From positions 4,898,001-4,962,000 of the forward strand of contig JAWQEG010000710.1 in NCBI GenBank assembly GCA_033782935.1: a stretch of 64,000 bases of DNA, in the 5' to 3' direction. Below are positions 1 through 12,295 of this stretch, in pieces. The stretch is from Petrolisthes cinctipes. Taxonomy: Eukaryota; Arthropoda; Malacostraca; Decapoda; Porcellanidae. The notes under the pieces were generated by a model that saw nothing but the letters and a program-made list of their open reading frames with translations, was not told the DNA's origin and did no database searches. The translations under genes were made by a program, and so were the position numbers. Positions within the stretch are counted from its first letter, which is position 1; each line of letters begins with the position of its first letter.

Positions 1-174
1 AGAAGCAATCTGTACATGCCTACACAGTGCTAGAATATTTTCAAAATATAGGCTAAAAACATGCTAAAAATCGATCTTTTAGGTGCCAAAAAGTCGATAA
101 CTCAAATTCAGTCCCAAAACACCCGAAAATTCGATATGTAGGGGTCCCAGAAGCGATCTGTACATGCCTACTCC
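1..174 (+). repeat. Partial HOR at the left edge (end of m2, full m3)
   Basis: The window opens 26 bp before the end of an m2. A complete m3 occupies 27-174. It carries the rare variant tcgataactcaaa near 113, which recurs at about 7078-7090 and links this edge to the block 6,983 bp downstream. It also carries gatatgtagggg at 133-144, a variant that travels with the following m1b. Confidence 0.95.
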
Positions 175-1667
175 GTGTTAGAGTGTTTTCAAAATACATG
201 CTCAAAACATACTGAAAATCGATCTTTTAGGTGCACAAAAGTCGATATGTGCATGCATCTTCAGTACCCGTTTATATCTCAAATTCAGGCTCAAAACACC
301 CGAAAATTCAATATTTTGGGGTCCCAGAAGCAATCTGTACATGCCTACTCAGTGTTAGAGTATTTTCAAAATACTGGCCCAAAACATGCTGATAATCGAT
401 ATTTTAGATGCCCAAAGTCAATATGTGCATGTATCTTCTGTACCCGTTTATATCTCAAATTCTGGCTCAAAACACCCGAAAATTCAATATTTTGGGGTCC
501 CAGAAGCAATCTGTACATGCCTACACAGTGCTAGAATATTTTCAAAATATAGGCTAAAAACATGCTAAAAATCGATATTATAGGTGCCAAAAAATCGATA
601 TCTCAAATTCAGTCCCATAACACCCGAAAATTCGATATTTAGAGGTCCCAGAAGGTATCTGTACATGCCTACTCCGTGTTAGAGTATTTTCAAAATACAG
701 GCCAAAAACATACTGAAAATCGATCTTTTAGGTGCCCAAAAGTCGATATGTGCATGCATCTTCTGTACCCGTTTATATCTCAAATTCTGGCCCTAAACAC
801 CCGAAAATTCGATATTTTGGGGTCCCAGAAGCGATCTGTACATGCCTACTCCGTGTTAAAGTATTTTCAAAATTCAGGCCCAAAACATGCTGAAAATCGA
901 TATTTTTGGTGCCCAAAGTCAATATGTGCATGTATCTTCTGTACCCGTTTATATCTCAAATTCAGGCTCAAAACACCCGAAAATTCAATATTTTGGGGTC
1001 CCAGAAGCAATCTGTACAGTGCTAGAATATTTTCAAAATATAGGCTAAAAACATGCTAAAAATCGATCTTTTAGGTGCCAAAAAGTCGATATCTCAAATT
1101 CAGTCTCAAAACACCCGAAAATTCGATATTTAGGGGTCCCAGAAGCGATCTGTACATGCCTACTCCGTGTTAGAGTATTTTCAAAATACAAGCCAAAAAC
1201 ATACTGAAAATCTATCTTTTAGGTACACAAAATTCGATATGTGCATGCATCTTCAGTAACCGTTTATATCTCAAATTCAGGCTCAAAACACCCGAAAATT
1301 CAATATTTTGGGGTCCCAGAAGCAATCTGTACATGCCTACTCAGTGTTAGAGTATTTTCAAAATTCAGGCCCAAAACATGCTGAAAATCGATATTTTAGA
1401 TGCCCAAAGTCAATATGTGCATGTATCTTCTGTACCCGTTTATATCTCAAATTCAGTCTCAAAACACCCGAAAATTCAATATTTTGGGGTCCCAGAAGCA
1501 ATCTGTACATGCCTACACAGTGCTAGAATATTTTCAAAATATAGGGTAAAAACATGCTAAAAATCGACATTTTAGGTGCCAAAAAATCGATATCTCAAAT
1601 TCAGTCCCAAAACACCCGAAAATTCGATATTTAGAGGTCCCAGAAGGTATCTGTACATGCCTACTCC
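175..1667 (+). repeat. Three HOR units (501, 491, 501 bp)
   Basis: Units start at 175, 676 and 1167. The first is m1b-m2 with the private change gctgataatcg near 389. The second carries the common 10-bp deletion at the m2/m3 junction (about 1017). The third contains aatctatctttt and ggtacacaaaattcg. The whole block is repeated at 7158-8650. Confidence 0.95.
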
Positions 1668-2316
1668 GTGTTAGAGTATTTTCAAAATACAGGCCAAAAA
1701 CATACTGAAAATCGATCTTTTAGGTGCCCAAAAGTCGATATGTGCATGCATCTTCTGTACCCGTTTATATCTCAAATTCTGGCCCTAAACACCCGAAAAT
1801 TCGATATTTTGGGGTCCCAGAAGCAATCAGTACATGCCTACTCAGTGTAAGAATATTTTTAAAATATAGGCTAGAAACATGCTAAAAATCAATCTTTTAG
1901 GTGCCAAAAAGTCGATATCTCAAATTCAGTCCCAAAACACCCGAAAATTCGATATTTTGGGGTCCCAGAAGCGATCTGTACATGCCTACTCCGTGTTAGA
2001 GTATTTTCAAAATTCAGGCCCAAAACATGCTGAAAATCGATATTTTTGGTGCCCAAAAGTCGATATGTGCATGTATCTTCTGTACCCGTTTATATCTCAA
2101 ATTCAGGCTCAAAACACCCGAAAATTCAATATTTTGGGGTCCCAGAAGCAATCTGTACATGCCTACACAGTGCTAGAATATTTTCAAAATATAGGCTAAA
2201 AACATGCTAAAAATCGACATTTTAGGTGCCAAAAATCGATATCTCAAATTCAGTCCCAAAACACCCGAAAATTCGATATTTAGAGGTCCCAGAAGGTATC
2301 TGTACATGCCTACTCC
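1668..2316 (+). repeat. Variant HOR of four monomers (m1-m3-m2-m3, 649 bp)
   Basis: Monomer starts are 1668 (m1), 1845 (m3, beginning gtgtaagaatattttt), 1993 (m2 with an m1-like cccaaaagtcgatatg) and 2170 (m3, one A shorter). The order m1-m3-m2-m3 is what unequal crossover between out-of-phase HORs would leave. The same structure recurs at 8651-9299, 37015-37663 and, with an extra 10-bp deletion, at 53630 and 55271. Confidence 0.9.
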
Positions 2317-5300
2317 GTGTTAGAGTATTTTCAAAATACAGGCCAAAAACATACTGAAAATCGATCTTTTAGGTGCCCAAAAGTCGATATGTGCATGCAT
2401 CTTCTGTACCCGTTTATATCTCAAATTCTGGCCCTAAACACCCGAAAATTCGATATTTTGGGGTCCCAGAAGCGATCTGTACATGCCTACTCCGTGTTAG
2501 AGTATTTTCAAAATTCAGGCCCAAAACATGCTGAAAATCGATATTTTTGGTGCCCAAAGTCAATATGTGCATGTATCTTCTGTACCCGTTTATATCTCAA
2601 ATTCAGGCTCAAAACACCCGAAAATTCAATATTTTGGGGTCCCAGAAGCAATCTGTACATGCCTACACAGTGCTAGAATATTTTCAAAATATAGGCTGAA
2701 AACATGCTAAAAATCGATATTATAGGTGCCAAAAAATCGATATCTCAAATTCAGTCCCATAACACCCGAAAATTCGATATTTAGAGGTCCCAGAAGGTAT
2801 CTGTACATGCCTACTCCGTGTTAGAGTATTTTCAAAATACAGGCCAAAAACATACTGAAATCGATCTTTTAGGTGCCTAAAAGTCGATATGTGCATGCAT
2901 CTTCTGTACCCGTTTATATCTCAAATTCTGGCCCTAAACACCCGAAAATTCGATATTTTGGGGTCCCAGAAGCGATCTGTACATGCCTACTCCGTGATAA
3001 AGTATTTTCAAAATTCAGGCCCAAAACATGCTGAAAATCGATATTTTTGGTGCCCAAAGTCAATATGTGCATGTATCTTCTGTACCCGTTTATATCTCAA
3101 ATTCAGGCTCAAAACACCCGAAAATTCAATATTTTGGGGTCCCAGAAGCAATCTGTACATGCCTACACAGTGCTAGAATATTTTGAAAATATAGGTTAAA
3201 AACATGCTAAAAATCGACATTTTAGGTGCCAAAAAATCGAGATCTCAAATTCAGTCCCAAAACACCCGAAAATTCGATATTTAGAGGTCCCAAAAGGTAT
3301 CTGTACATGCCTACTCCGTGTTAGAGTATTTTCAAAATACAGGCCAAAAACATACTGAAAATCGATCTTTTAGGTGCCCAAAAGTCGATATGTGCATGCA
3401 TCTTCTGTATCCGTTTATATCTCAAATTCTGGCCCTAAACACCCGAAAATTCGATATTTTGGGGTCCCAGAAGCGATCTGTACATGCATACTCCGTGTTA
3501 GAGTATTTTCAAAATTCAGGCCCAAAACATGCTGAAAATCGATATTTTTGTTGCCCAAAGTCAATATGTGCATGTATCTTCTGTACCCGTTTATATCTCA
3601 AATTCAGGCTCAAAACACCCGAAAATTCAATATTTTGGGGTCCCAGAAGCAATCTGTACATGCCTACTCAGTGCAAGAATATTTTCAAAATATAGGCTAA
3701 AAACATGCTAAAAATCGATCTTTTAGGTGCCAAAAAGTCGATATCTCAAATTCAGTCCCAAAACACCCGAAAATTCGATATGTAGGGGTCCCAGAAGCGA
3801 TCTGTACATGCCTACTCCGTGTTAAAGTGTTTTCAAAATACATGCTCAAAACATACTGAAAATCGATCTTTTAGGTGCACAAAAGTCGATATGTGCATGC
3901 ATCTTCAGTACCCGTTTATATCTCAAATTCAGACTCAAAACACCCGAAAATTCAATATTTTGGGGTCCCAGAAGCAATCTGTACATGCCTACTCAGTGTT
4001 AGAGTATTTTCAAAATACTGGCCCAAAACATGCTGAAAATCGATATTTTAGATGCCCAAAGTCAATATGTGCATGTATCTTCTGTACCCGTTTATATCTC
4101 AAATTCTGGCTCAAAACACCCGAAAATTCAATATTTTGGGGTCCCAGAAGCAATCTGTACATGCCTACACAGTGGTAGAATATTTTCAAAATATAGGCTA
4201 AAAACATGCTAAAAATCGATCTTTTAGGTGCCAAAAAGTCGATATCTCAAATTCAGTCCCAAAACACCCGAAAATTCGATATGTAGGGGTCCCAGAAGCG
4301 ATCTGTACATGCCTACTCCGTGTTAGAGTGTTTTCAAAATACATGCTCAAAACATACTGAAAATCGATCTTTTAGGTGCACAAAAGTCGATATGTGCATG
4401 CATCTTCAGTACCCGTTTATATCTCAAATTCAGGCTCAAAACACCCGAAAATTCAATATTTTGGGGTCCCAGAAGCAATCTGTACATGCCTACTCAGTGT
4501 TAGAGTATTTTCAAAATACTGGCCCAAAACATGCTGAAAATCGATATTTTAGATGCCCAAAGTCAATATGTGCATGTATCTTCTGTACCCGTTTATATCT
4601 CAAATTCTGGCTCAAAACACCCGAAAATTCAATATTTTGGGGTCCCAGAAGCAATCTGGACATGCCTACACAGTGCTAGAATATTTTTAAAATATAGGCT
4701 AAAAACATGCTAAAAATCGATATTATAGGTGCCAAAAAATCGATATCTCAAATTCAGTCCCATAACACCCGAAAATTCGATATTTAGAGGTCCCAGAAGG
4801 TATCTGTACATGCCTACTCCGTGTTAGAGTATTTTCAAAATACAGGCCAAAAACATACTGAAAATCGATCTTTTAGGTGCCCAAAAGTCGATATGTGCAT
4901 GCATCTTCTGTACCCGTTTATATCTCAAATTCTGGCCCTAAACACCCGAAAATTCGATATTTTGGGGTCCCAGAAGCGATCTGTACATGCCTACTCCGTG
5001 TTAAAGTATTTTCAAATTTCAGGCCCAAAACATGCTGAAAATCGATATTTTTGGTGCCCAAAGTCAATATGTGCATGTATCTTCTGTACCCGTTTATATT
5101 TCAAATTCAGGCTCAAAACACCCGAAAATTCAATATTTTGGGGTCCCAGAAGCAATTTGTACAGTGCTAGAATATTTTCAAAATATAGGCTAAAAACATG
5201 CTAAAAATCGATCTTTTAGGTGCCAAAAAGTCGATATCTCAAATTCAGTCTCAAAACACCCGAAAATTCGATATTTAGGGGTCCCAAAAGGTATCTGTAC

Positions 5301-6302
5301 ATGCCTACTCCGTGTTAGAGTATTTTCAAAATACAGGCCAAAAACATACTGAAAATCAATCTTTTAGGTGCCCAAAAGTCGATATGTGCATGCATCTTCT
5401 GTACTCGTTTATATCTCAAATTCTGGCCCTAAACACCCGAAAATTCGATATTTTGGGGTCCCAGAAGCGATCTGTACATGCCTACTCCGTGTTAAAGTAT
5501 TTTCAAAATTCAGGCCCAAAACATGCTGAAAATCGATATTTTTGGTGCCCAAAGTCAATATGTGCATGTATCTTCTGTACCCGTTTATATCTCAAATTCA
5601 GGCTCAAAACACCCGAAAATTCAATATTTTGGGGTCCCAGAAGCAATCTGTACAGTGCTAGAATATTTTCAAAATATAGGCTAAAAACATGCTAAAAATC
5701 GATCTTTTAGGTGCCAAAAGTCGATATCTCAAATTTAGTCCCAAAACACCCGAAAATTCGATATTTAGGGGTCCCAGAAGCGATCTGTACATGCCTACTC
5801 CGTGTTAGAGTATTTTCAAAATACAGGCCAAAAACATACTGAAAATCGATCTTTTAGATGCACAAAAGTCGATATGTGCATGCATCTTCAGTAACCGTTT
5901 ATATCTCAAATTCAGGCTCAAAACACCCGAAAATTCAATATTTTGGGGTCCCAGAAGCAATCTGTACATGCCTACTCAGTGTTAGAGTATTTTCAAAATA
6001 CAGGCCCAAAACATGCTGAAAATCGATATTATAGATGCCCAAAGTCAATATGTGCATGTATCATCTGTACCCGTTTATATCTCAAATTCAAGCTCAAAAC
6101 ACGAGAAAATTCAATATTTTGGGATCCCAGAAGCAATCTGTACATGCCTACACAGTGCTAGAATATTTTCAAAATATAGGCTAAAAACATGCTAAAAATC
6201 GACATTTTAGGTGCCAAAAAATCGATATCTCAAATTCAATCCCAAAACACCCGAAAATTCGATATTTAGAGGTCCCAGAAGGTATCTGTACATGCCTACT
6301 CC
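2317..6302 (+). repeat. Eight HOR units of 490-501 bp
   Basis: Units start at 2317, 2818, 3318, 3819, 4320, 4821, 5312 and 5802. Unit 2818 lost one A (actgaaatcgat, 500 bp). Units 4821 and 5312 carry the 10-bp deletion (about 5163 and 5654), the latter also one base shorter in m3. Units 3819 and 4320 are of the m1b haplotype, the others of m1a or mixed type. Confidence 0.94.
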
Positions 6303-7157
6303 GTGTTAGAGTATTTTCAAAATACAGGCTAAAAACATACTGAAAATCGATCTTTTAGGTGCCCAAAAGTCGATATGTGCATGCATCTTCTGTATCCGTT
6401 TATATCTCAAATTCTGGCCCTAAACACCCGAAAATTTGATATGTAGGTGTCCCAGAAGCGATCTGTACATGCCTACTCCGTGTTAGAGTGTTTTCAAAAT
6501 ACATGCTCAAAACATACTAAAAATCGATCTTTTAGGAGCACAAAAGTCGATATGTGCATGCATCTTCAGTACCCGTTTATATCTCAAATTCAGGCTCAAA
6601 ACACCCGAAAATTTAATATTTTGGGATCCCAGAAGCAACCTGTACATGCCTACTCCGTGTTAGAGTGTTTTCAAAATACATGCTCAAAACATACTGAAAA
6701 TCGATCTTTTAGGTGCACAAAAGTCGATATGTGCATGCATCTTCAGTACCCGTTTATATCTCAAATTCAGACTCAAAACACCCGAAAATTCAATATTATG
6801 GGGTCCCAGAAGCAATCTGTACATGCCTACTCAGTGTTAGAGTATTTTCAAAATACTGGCCCAAAACATGCTGAAAATCGATATTTTAGATGCCCAAAGT
6901 CAATATGTGCATGTATCTTCTGTACCCGTTTATATCTCAAATTCTGGCTCAAAACACCCGAAAATTCAATATTTTGGGGCCCCAGAAGCAATCTGTACAT
7001 GCCTACACAGTGCTAGAATATTTTCAAAATATAGGCTAAAAACATGCTAAAAATCGATCTTTTAGGTGCCAAAAAGTCGATAACTCAAATTCAGTCCCAA
7101 AACACCCGAAAATTCGATATGTAGGGGTCCCAGAAGCGATCTGTACATGCCTACTCC
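6303..7157 (+). repeat. Expanded HOR of five monomers (m1-m1-m1-m2-m3, 855 bp)
   Basis: Monomer starts are 6303, 6480 and 6657 (three m1 in a row), 6834 (m2) and about 7010 (m3). Because m1 is 177 bp (59 codons), the row of m1 copies keeps one frame open for 189 codons (6447-7016). That reading frame has no other support and is treated as a by-product. The row fits unequal crossover in m1 register. Confidence 0.9.
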
Positions 7158-8650
7158 GTGTTAGAGTGTTTTCAAAATACATGCTCAAAACATACTGAAA
7201 ATCGATCTTTTAGGTGCACAAAAGTCGATATGTGCATGCATCTTCAGTACCCGTTTATATCTCAAATTCAGGCTCAAAACACCCGAAAATTCAATATTTT
7301 GGGGTCCCAGAAGCAATCTGTACATGCCTACTCAGTGTTAGAGTATTTTCAAAATACTGGCCCAAAACATGCTGATAATCGATATTTTAGATGCCCAAAG
7401 TCAATATGTGCATGTATCTTCTGTACCCGTTTATATCTCAAATTCTGGCTCAAAACACCCGAAAATTCAATATTTTGGGGTCCCAGAAGCAATCTGTACA
7501 TGCCTACACAGTGCTAGAATATTTTCAAAATATAGGCTAAAAACATGCTAAAAATCGATATTATAGGTGCCAAAAAATCGATATCTCAAATTCAGTCCCA
7601 TAACACCCGAAAATTCGATATTTAGAGGTCCCAGAAGGTATCTGTACATGCCTACTCCGTGTTAGAGTATTTTCAAAATACAGGCCAAAAACATACTGAA
7701 AATCGATCTTTTAGGTGCCCAAAAGTCGATATGTGCATGCATCTTCTGTACCCGTTTATATCTCAAATTCTGGCCCTAAACACCCGAAAATTCGATATTT
7801 TGGGGTCCCAGAAGCGATCTGTACATGCCTACTCCGTGTTAAAGTATTTTCAAAATTCAGGCCCAAAACATGCTGAAAATCGATATTTTTGGTGCCCAAA
7901 GTCAATATGTGCATGTATCTTCTGTACCCGTTTATATCTCAAATTCAGGCTCAAAACACCCGAAAATTCAATATTTTGGGGTCCCAGAAGCAATCTGTAC
8001 AGTGCTAGAATATTTTCAAAATATAGGCTAAAAACATGCTAAAAATCGATCTTTTAGGTGCCAAAAAGTCGATATCTCAAATTCAGTCTCAAAACACCCG
8101 AAAATTCGATATTTAGGGGTCCCAGAAGCGATCTGTACATGCCTACTCCGTGTTAGAGTATTTTCAAAATACAAGCCAAAAACATACTGAAAATCTATCT
8201 TTTAGGTACACAAAATTCGATATGTGCATGCATCTTCAGTAACCGTTTATATCTCAAATTCAGGCTCAAAACACCCGAAAATTCAATATTTTGGGGTCCC
8301 AGAAGCAATCTGTACATGCCTACTCAGTGTTAGAGTATTTTCAAAATTCAGGCCCAAAACATGCTGAAAATCGATATTTTAGATGCCCAAAGTCAATATG
8401 TGCATGTATCTTCTGTACCCGTTTATATCTCAAATTCAGTCTCAAAACACCCGAAAATTCAATATTTTGGGGTCCCAGAAGCAATCTGTACATGCCTACA
8501 CAGTGCTAGAATATTTTCAAAATATAGGGTAAAAACATGCTAAAAATCGACATTTTAGGTGCCAAAAAATCGATATCTCAAATTCAGTCCCAAAACACCC
8601 GAAAATTCGATATTTAGAGGTCCCAGAAGGTATCTGTACATGCCTACTCC
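7158..8650 (+). repeat. Three HOR units, second copy of 175-1667
   Basis: Units start at 7158, 7659 (491 bp) and 8150. Rare changes are shared with the block 6,983 bp upstream: gctgataatcg, the 10-bp deletion at about 8000, and aatctatctttt with ggtacacaaaattcg. Identity appears nearly complete by eye. Confidence 0.93.
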
Positions 8651-9299
8651 GTGTTAGAGTATTTTCAAAATACAGGCCAAAAACATACTGAAAATCGATC
8701 TTTTAGGTGCCCAAAAGTCGATATGTGCATGCATCTTCTGTACCCGTTTATATCTCAAATTCTGGCCCTAAACACCCGAAAATTCGATATTTTGGGGTCC
8801 CAGAAGCAATCAGTACATGCCTACTCAGTGTAAGAATATTTTTAAAATATAGGCTAGAAACATGCTAAAAATCAATCTTTTAGGTGCCAAAAAGTCGATA
8901 TCTCAAATTCAGTCCCAAAACACCCGAAAATTCGATATTTTGGGGTCCCAGAAGCGATCTGTACATGCCTACTCCGTGTTAGAGTATTTTCAAAATTCAG
9001 GCCCAAAACATGCTGAAAATCGATATTTTTGGTGCCCAAAAGTCGATATGTGCATGTATCTTCTGTACCCGTTTATATCTCAAATTCAGGCTCAAAACAC
9101 CCGAAAATTCAATATTTTGGGGTCCCAGAAGCAATCTGTACATGCCTACACAGTGCTAGAATATTTTCAAAATATAGGCTAAAAACATGCTAAAAATCGA
9201 CATTTTAGGTGCCAAAAATCGATATCTCAAATTCAGTCCCAAAACACCCGAAAATTCGATATTTAGAGGTCCCAGAAGGTATCTGTACATGCCTACTCC
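8651..9299 (+). repeat. Variant HOR m1-m3-m2-m3 (649 bp), second copy
   Basis: Same monomer order and same private changes (cagtgtaagaatattttt, gctagaaacatgc, aaatcaatctttta) as 1668-2316, displaced by 6,983 bp. Confidence 0.92.
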
Positions 9300-10791
9300 G
9301 TGTTAGAGTATTTTCAAAATACAGGCCAAAAACATACTGAAAATCGATCTTTTAGGTGCCCAAAAGTCGATATGTGCATGCATCTTCTGTACCCGTTTAT
9401 ATCTCAAATTCTGGCCCTAAACACCCGAAAATTCGATATTTTGGGGTCCCAGAAGCGATCTGTACATGCCTACTCCGTGTTAGAGTATTTTCAAAATTCA
9501 GGCCCAAAACATGCTGAAAATCGATATTTTTGGTGCCCAAAGTCAATATGTGCATGTATCTTCTGTACCCGTTTATATCTCAAATTCAGGCTCAAAACAC
9601 CCGAAAATTCAATATTTTGGGGTCCCAGAAGCAATCTGTACAGTGCTAGAATATTTTCATAATATAGGCTAAAAACATGCAAAAAATCGATCTTTTAAGT
9701 GCCAAAAAGTCGATATCTCAAATTCAGTCCCAAAACACCCGAAAATTTGATATTTAGGGGTCCCAGAAGCTATCTGTACATGCCTACTCCGTGTTAGAGT
9801 ATTTTCAAAATACAGGCCAAAAACATACTGAAAATCGATCTTTTAGGTGCCCAAAAGTTGATATGTGCATGCATCTTCTGTACCCGTTTATATCTCAAAT
9901 TCTGGCCCTAAACACCCGAAAATTCGATATTTTGGGGTCCCAGAAGCGATCTGTACATGCCTACTCCGTGTTAGAGTATTTTCAAAATTCAGGCCCAAAA
10001 CATGCTGAAAATCGATATTTTTGGTGCCCAAAGTCAATATGTGCATGTATCTTCTGTACCCGTTTATATCTCAATTTCAGGCTCAAAACACCCGAAAATT
10101 CAATATTTTGGGGTCCCAGAAGCAATCTGTACATGCCTACTCAGTGCTAGAATATTTTCAAAATATAGGCTAAAAACATGCTAAAAATCGATCTTTTAGG
10201 TGCCAAAAAGTCGATATCTCAAATTCAGTCCCAAAACACCCGAAAATTCGATATTTAGGGGTCCCAGAAGCGATCTGTACATGCCTACTCCGTGTTAGAG
10301 TATTTTCAAAATACATGCTCAAAACATACTGAAAATCGATCTTTTAGGTGCACAAAAGTGGATTTGTGCATGCATCTTCAGTACCCGTTTATATCTCAAA
10401 TTCAGGCTCAAAACACCCGAAAATTCAATATTTTGGGGTCCCAGAAGCAATCTGTACATGCCTACTCAGTGTTAGAGTATTTTCAAAATACAGGCCCAAA
10501 ACATGCTGAAAATCGATATTTTAGTTGCCCAAAGTCAATATGTGCATGTATCTTCTGTACCCGTTTATATCTCAAATTCAGGCTAAAACACCCGAAAATT
10601 CAATATTTTGGGGTCCCAGAAACAATCTGTACATGCCTACACAGTGCTAGAATATTTTCAAAATATAGGCTAAAAACATGCTAAAAATCGACATTTTAGG
10701 TGCCAAAAAATCGATATCTCAAATTCAGTCCCAAAACACCCGAAAATTCGATATTTAGAGGTCCCAGAAGCGATCTGTACATGCTTACTCC
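9300..10791 (+). repeat. Three HOR units (491, 501, 500 bp)
   Basis: Units start at 9300, 9791 and 10292. Unit 9300 is where the 6,983-bp duplication ends: it has the 10-bp deletion (about 9641) that its partner at 2317 lacks. Unit 10292 is m1b-like with gtggatttgtgc and one A missing in m2 (aggctaaaacaccc). Confidence 0.92.
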
Positions 10792-11116
10792 GTGTTAGAG
10801 TATTTCCAAAATAAAGACCAAAAACATACTGAAAATCGATCTTTTAGGTGCCCAAAAGTCGATATGTGCATGCATCTTCTGTACCCGTTTATATCTCAAA
10901 TTCTGGCCCTAAACACCCGAAAATTCGATATTTTGTGGTCCCAGAAGCGATCTTTACATGCCTACTCAGTGCTAGAATATTTTTAAAATATAGGCTAAAA
11001 ACATGCTAAAAATCGATCTTTTAGGTGCCAAAAAGTCGATATCTCAAATTCAGTCCCAAAACACCAGAAAATTCGATATGTAGGGGTCCCAGAAGCGATC
11101 TGTACATGCCTACTCC
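10792..11116 (+). repeat. Contracted HOR m1-m3 (325 bp, m2 missing)
   Basis: m1 (10792-10968) joins directly to m3 (10969-11116); a whole 176-bp m2 is absent. The junction reads cgatctttacatgcctactcagtgctag, followed by the private change aatatttttaaaatatagg. The same junction occurs at 17109, 41.7 kb and 44369, so these copies share descent. Confidence 0.9.
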
Positions 11117-12118
11117 GTGTTAGAGTGTTTTCAAAATACATGCTCAAAACATACTGAAAATCGATCTTTTAGGTGCACAAAAGTCGATATGTGCATGCAT
11201 CTTCAGTACCCGTTTATATCTCAAATTCAGGCTCAAAACACCCGAAAATTCAATATTTTAGGGTCCCAGAAGCAATCTGTACATGCCTACTCAGTGTTAG
11301 AGTATTTTCAAAATACAGGCCCAAAACATGCTGAAAATCGATATTTTAGATGCCCAAAGTCAATATGTGCATGTATCTTCTGTACCCGTTTATATCTCAA
11401 ATTCAGGCTCAAAACACCCGAAAATTCAATATTTTAGGGTCCCAGAAGCAATCTGTACATGCCCACACAGTGCTAGAATATTTTCAAAATAAAGGCTAAA
11501 AACATGCTAAAAATCGACATTTTAGGTGCCAAAAAATCGATATCTCAAATTCAGTCCCAAAACACCCGAAAATTCGATATTTAGAGGTCCCAGAAGGTAT
11601 CTGTACATGCCTACTCCGTGTTAGAGTATTTTCAAAATACAGGCCAAAAACATACTGAAAATCGATCTTTTAGGTGCCCAAAAGTCGATATGTGCATGCA
11701 TCTTCTGTACCCGTTTATATCTCAAATTCTGGCACTAAACACCCGAAAATTCGATATTTTGGGGTCCCAGAAGCGATCTGTACATGCCTACTCCGTGTTA
11801 GAGTATTTTCAAAATTCAGGCCCAAAACATGCTGAAAATCGATATTTTTGGTGCCCAAAGTCAATATGTGCATGTATCTTCTGTACCCGTTTATATCTCA
11901 AATTCAGGCTCAAAACACCCGAAAATTAAATATTTTGGGGTCCCAGAAGCAATCTGTACATGCCTACTCAGTGCTAGAATATTTTCAAAATATAGGCTAA
12001 GAACATGCTAAAAATCGATCTTTTAGGTGCCAAAAAATCGATATCTCAAATTCAGTCCCAAAACACCCGAAAATTCGATATTTAGAGGTCCCAGAAGGTA
12101 TCTGTACATGCCTACTCC

Positions 12119-12295
12119 GTGTTAGAGTATTTTCAAAATACAGGCCAAAAACATACTGAAAATCGATCTTTTAGGTGCCCAAAAGTCGATATGTGCATGC
12201 ATCTTCTGTACCCGTTTATATCTCAAATTCTGGCCCTAAACACCCGAAAATTCGATATTTTGGGGTCCCAGAAGCGATCTGTACATGCCTACTCC
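12119..12295 (+). repeat. Monomer m1, 177 bp (reference copy)
   Basis: The longest monomer class. It comprises half-a (about 90 bp from 12134) and half-b (about 87 bp from 12224). Two haplotypes occur across the window. m1a, seen here, has tacaggccaaaaac, tgcccaaaag, cttctgtaccc, ctggccctaaac, ttcgatattttg and agcgatctg. m1b (for example 175, 4320, 7158, 11117, 17434) has tacatgctcaaaac, tgcacaaaag, cttcagtaccc, caggctcaaaac, ttcaatattttg and agcaatctg. Hybrids of the two exist. No stop codon occurs in one frame of the 177 bp, which explains the spurious open frames. Confidence 0.96.
12134..12223 (+). repeat. Sub-repeat half-a of a monomer (90 bp)
   Basis: Half-a of m1, from caaaatacagg to the base before caaattctgg. 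Ordered matches to half-b are: caaaatacaggcc with caaattctggcc, gaaaatcgatctttt with gaaaattcgatatttt, aggtgcccaaaag with ggggtcccagaag, cgatatgtgcatgcatctt with cgatctgtacatgcctact, and gtttatatc with tagagtattt. These collinear matches show the 177-bp monomer is itself an ancient dimer. Confidence 0.85.

Noticed and set aside
175..534. Repeated 119-130 codon open frames running through m1 and m2 in many units
   Set aside because: They begin at gtg, recur with the repeat, overlap other equally long frames (60 codons) from the same DNA, and shift frame or stop whenever a satellite indel occurs. m1 length (59 codons) merely keeps one frame open; no known domain or promoter is seen.
4010..4234. 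Minus-strand open frames (4010-4234, 9491-9682, 35219-35428, 38868-39098)
   Set aside because: They appear only where a point change removes a stop in the complement of the satellite, and are not conserved between units.
6447..7016. Longest open frame, 189 codons
   Set aside because: It is three consecutive m1 monomers plus m2, an outcome of monomer expansion. The translation is the same 59-residue repeat.
12180..12220. tgcatgca palindrome as a regulatory (RY/Sph) element
   Set aside because: It occurs once per m1 throughout the array and belongs to the repeat; there is no adjacent gene to regulate.
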